Source: an uncultured Clostridia bacterium
GTDB taxonomy: Bacteria > Bacillota > Clostridia > Oscillospirales > Acutalibacteraceae
Assembly (NCBI GenBank): GCA_947624755.1
Contig: CANQLQ010000131.1
Location: forward strand, 1 to 5,842
DNA: 5,842 nt
Reading direction: 5' to 3'
The position numbers were made by a program, and so were the translations under genes. Numbering within the stretch: the first letter of the stretch is position 1; each line of letters opens with the position of its first letter. Shown in pieces: positions 5,372 through 5,842 of the stretch. The notes beneath the pieces are model-generated. The model was not told the origin of the DNA. It ran no database searches and saw only the letters and a list, made by a program, of their open reading frames with translations.

Positions 5372-5554
5372 GTGATTGAATGGGTTTCAGCTAATCTCGG
5401 AACAATTTTTGTGCTTTGCGTTGTGGCTTTAATAGTTGTGTTAGTCATAGTTTCAATGAGAAGGGACAGAAAAAAAGGCAAATCCTCCTGCGGCTGTGGT
5501 TGTTCATCTTGTCCTATGGGCGAAAGCTGTCATAAGCGAGATAAAGACGCTTAA
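5372..5554 (+). CDS. FeoB-associated Cys-rich membrane protein
   Basis: With the GTG start at 5372 this is a 60-residue protein. It begins MIEWVSANLGT, has a single hydrophobic helix (about 8-28), a basic stop-transfer stretch RRDRKKGK (30-37) and a Cys cluster CGCGCSSC (40-47), with a further Cys at 53 followed by His. That layout matches the small FeoB-associated Cys-rich membrane proteins commonly found next to feoB in Firmicutes. The tail should be cytosolic by the positive-inside rule, where the thiols could bind Fe(II), deliver iron or sense redox state; none of these roles is demonstrated by the sequence. It is 72 bases after feoB, with a hairpin but no terminator between them, so it is probably the last gene of the operon. 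Starting at GTG 5363 would add three residues. Confidence 0.88.
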   Translation: MIEWVSANLGTIFVLCVVALIVVLVIVSMRRDRKKGKSSCGCGCSSCPMGESCHKRDKDA

Positions 5555-5842
5555 TAAGTTAATTGCAAATTTCAAAATAAGAAATGTAAGTGGTAAAATC
5601 GGGACTGCCGCAAATTAAATTTTTTCTGAAATCGCGTAGGGGCGATGTCCGCTGACTAAAACTTTTACAGTTAACGACGCAAGTCGTTTCGCGGCATAAG
5701 AGTAAAAGCCTGTTTGTGTGGATTGGTTTTTATCTTCTTGAGTTTTGGTTTGAGCTTCTTTGTTGTAATTTGTGCAAATTATTGGTTTTGACTGCCGTCG
5801 GCGAACTTTTCTTTTGAAAGAAAAGTTCCAAAAGAAACATTG
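5555..5842. other. Intergenic region with hairpins; no confident gene
   Basis: No plus-strand gene and no clear terminator for the feo operon are visible. Structures seen are ATCGC (5631-5635) with GCGAT (5642-5646); CTTTTAC (5662-5668) with GTAAAAG (5702-5708) enclosing AACGAC-GCAA-GTCGTT (5673-5688), a stem capped by a GNRA tetraloop; and the inverted repeat GAACTTTTCTTT / AAAGAAAAGTTC (5803-5828) near the edge. The stretch 5709-5790 is strongly rich in G and T on this strand. A minus-strand frame is open from 5842 to a stop at 5615-5617 (75 codons) without a start in the window. Its translation is Lys/Gln/Thr-rich and unrecognised. The region could be a dispersed intergenic repeat or the end of a convergent gene. 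Confidence 0.45.
5803..5828. repeat. 12-bp inverted repeat near the window end
   Basis: GAACTTTTCTTT (5803-5814) and AAAGAAAAGTTC (5817-5828) are perfect complements separated by TG; the practical hairpin has 10-11 pairs. It has no T-run on either strand, so it is a poor terminator. It may be the end of a repeat that continues beyond the window, or a late processing or termination point for the feo transcript. Confidence 0.55.

Noticed and set aside
5603..5797. 8-bp direct repeat GACTGCCG at 5603-5610 and 5790-5797 as a target duplication of an insertion
   Set aside because: The sequences just inside the two copies are not inverted repeats of each other, and an 8-bp match in about 290 bp is likely by chance.
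1..5842. CRISPR array, tRNA, rRNA or phage genes
   Set aside because: No regularly spaced direct repeats, cloverleaf sequence, ribosomal RNA motif or phage protein was seen on either strand.

Overview
The window looks like chromosomal DNA from an anaerobic, low-GC Gram-positive bacterium of the class Clostridia, most likely Ruminococcaceae/Oscillospiraceae or Lachnospiraceae. The reasons are strong AGGAGG-type ribosome sites, TTG and GTG starts, consensus TTGACT/TATAAT promoters, a sortase-type surface protein, and a feoA-feoA-feoB cluster followed by a tiny Cys-rich membrane gene, an arrangement typical of that group. The taxonomic call is an inference.

Layout. (1) 2-832: C-terminal part of a secreted, Gly/Ser/Asp-rich surface protein ending in a TPNTG sorting signal, followed by a clear intrinsic terminator (847-876). 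(2) 886-1834: a promoter and a cytosolic glycerophosphodiester phosphodiesterase gene. A 161-bp foldback element (921-1081) with 16-bp terminal inverted repeats and a TTAG target duplication has landed between promoter and start codon, so it should be transcribed as the gene's 5' leader. An intrinsic terminator follows (1900-1940). (3) 1953-5554: a ferrous-iron uptake operon: regulatory region, two different feoA genes, feoB, and a FeoB-associated Cys-rich membrane protein. (4) 5555-5842: no confident gene. It holds several hairpins and a 75-codon minus-strand open frame running off the window, and may be a dispersed intergenic repeat or the tail of a convergent gene.

How the parts work together. 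FeoB is the GTPase-coupled Fe(II) permease. The two small SH3-like FeoA proteins and the 60-residue Cys-rich membrane protein are its presumed cytosolic and membrane partners. The striking feature is control. Four copies of an 18-bp palindrome, AGTTAGC-N4-GCTAACT with minor changes, lie at 1953, 2048, 2082 and 2770. One is upstream of a near-perfect promoter, one sits on the predicted transcription start, one lies just downstream, and one is directly before feoB. This suggests a metal-responsive repressor acting at several points, and the leader of about 190 nt is also rich in hairpins.

The points most worth following up are the palindrome set with its leader, and the foldback element in the phosphodiesterase leader. 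The encoded protein families themselves are known; no wholly new protein system is evident.
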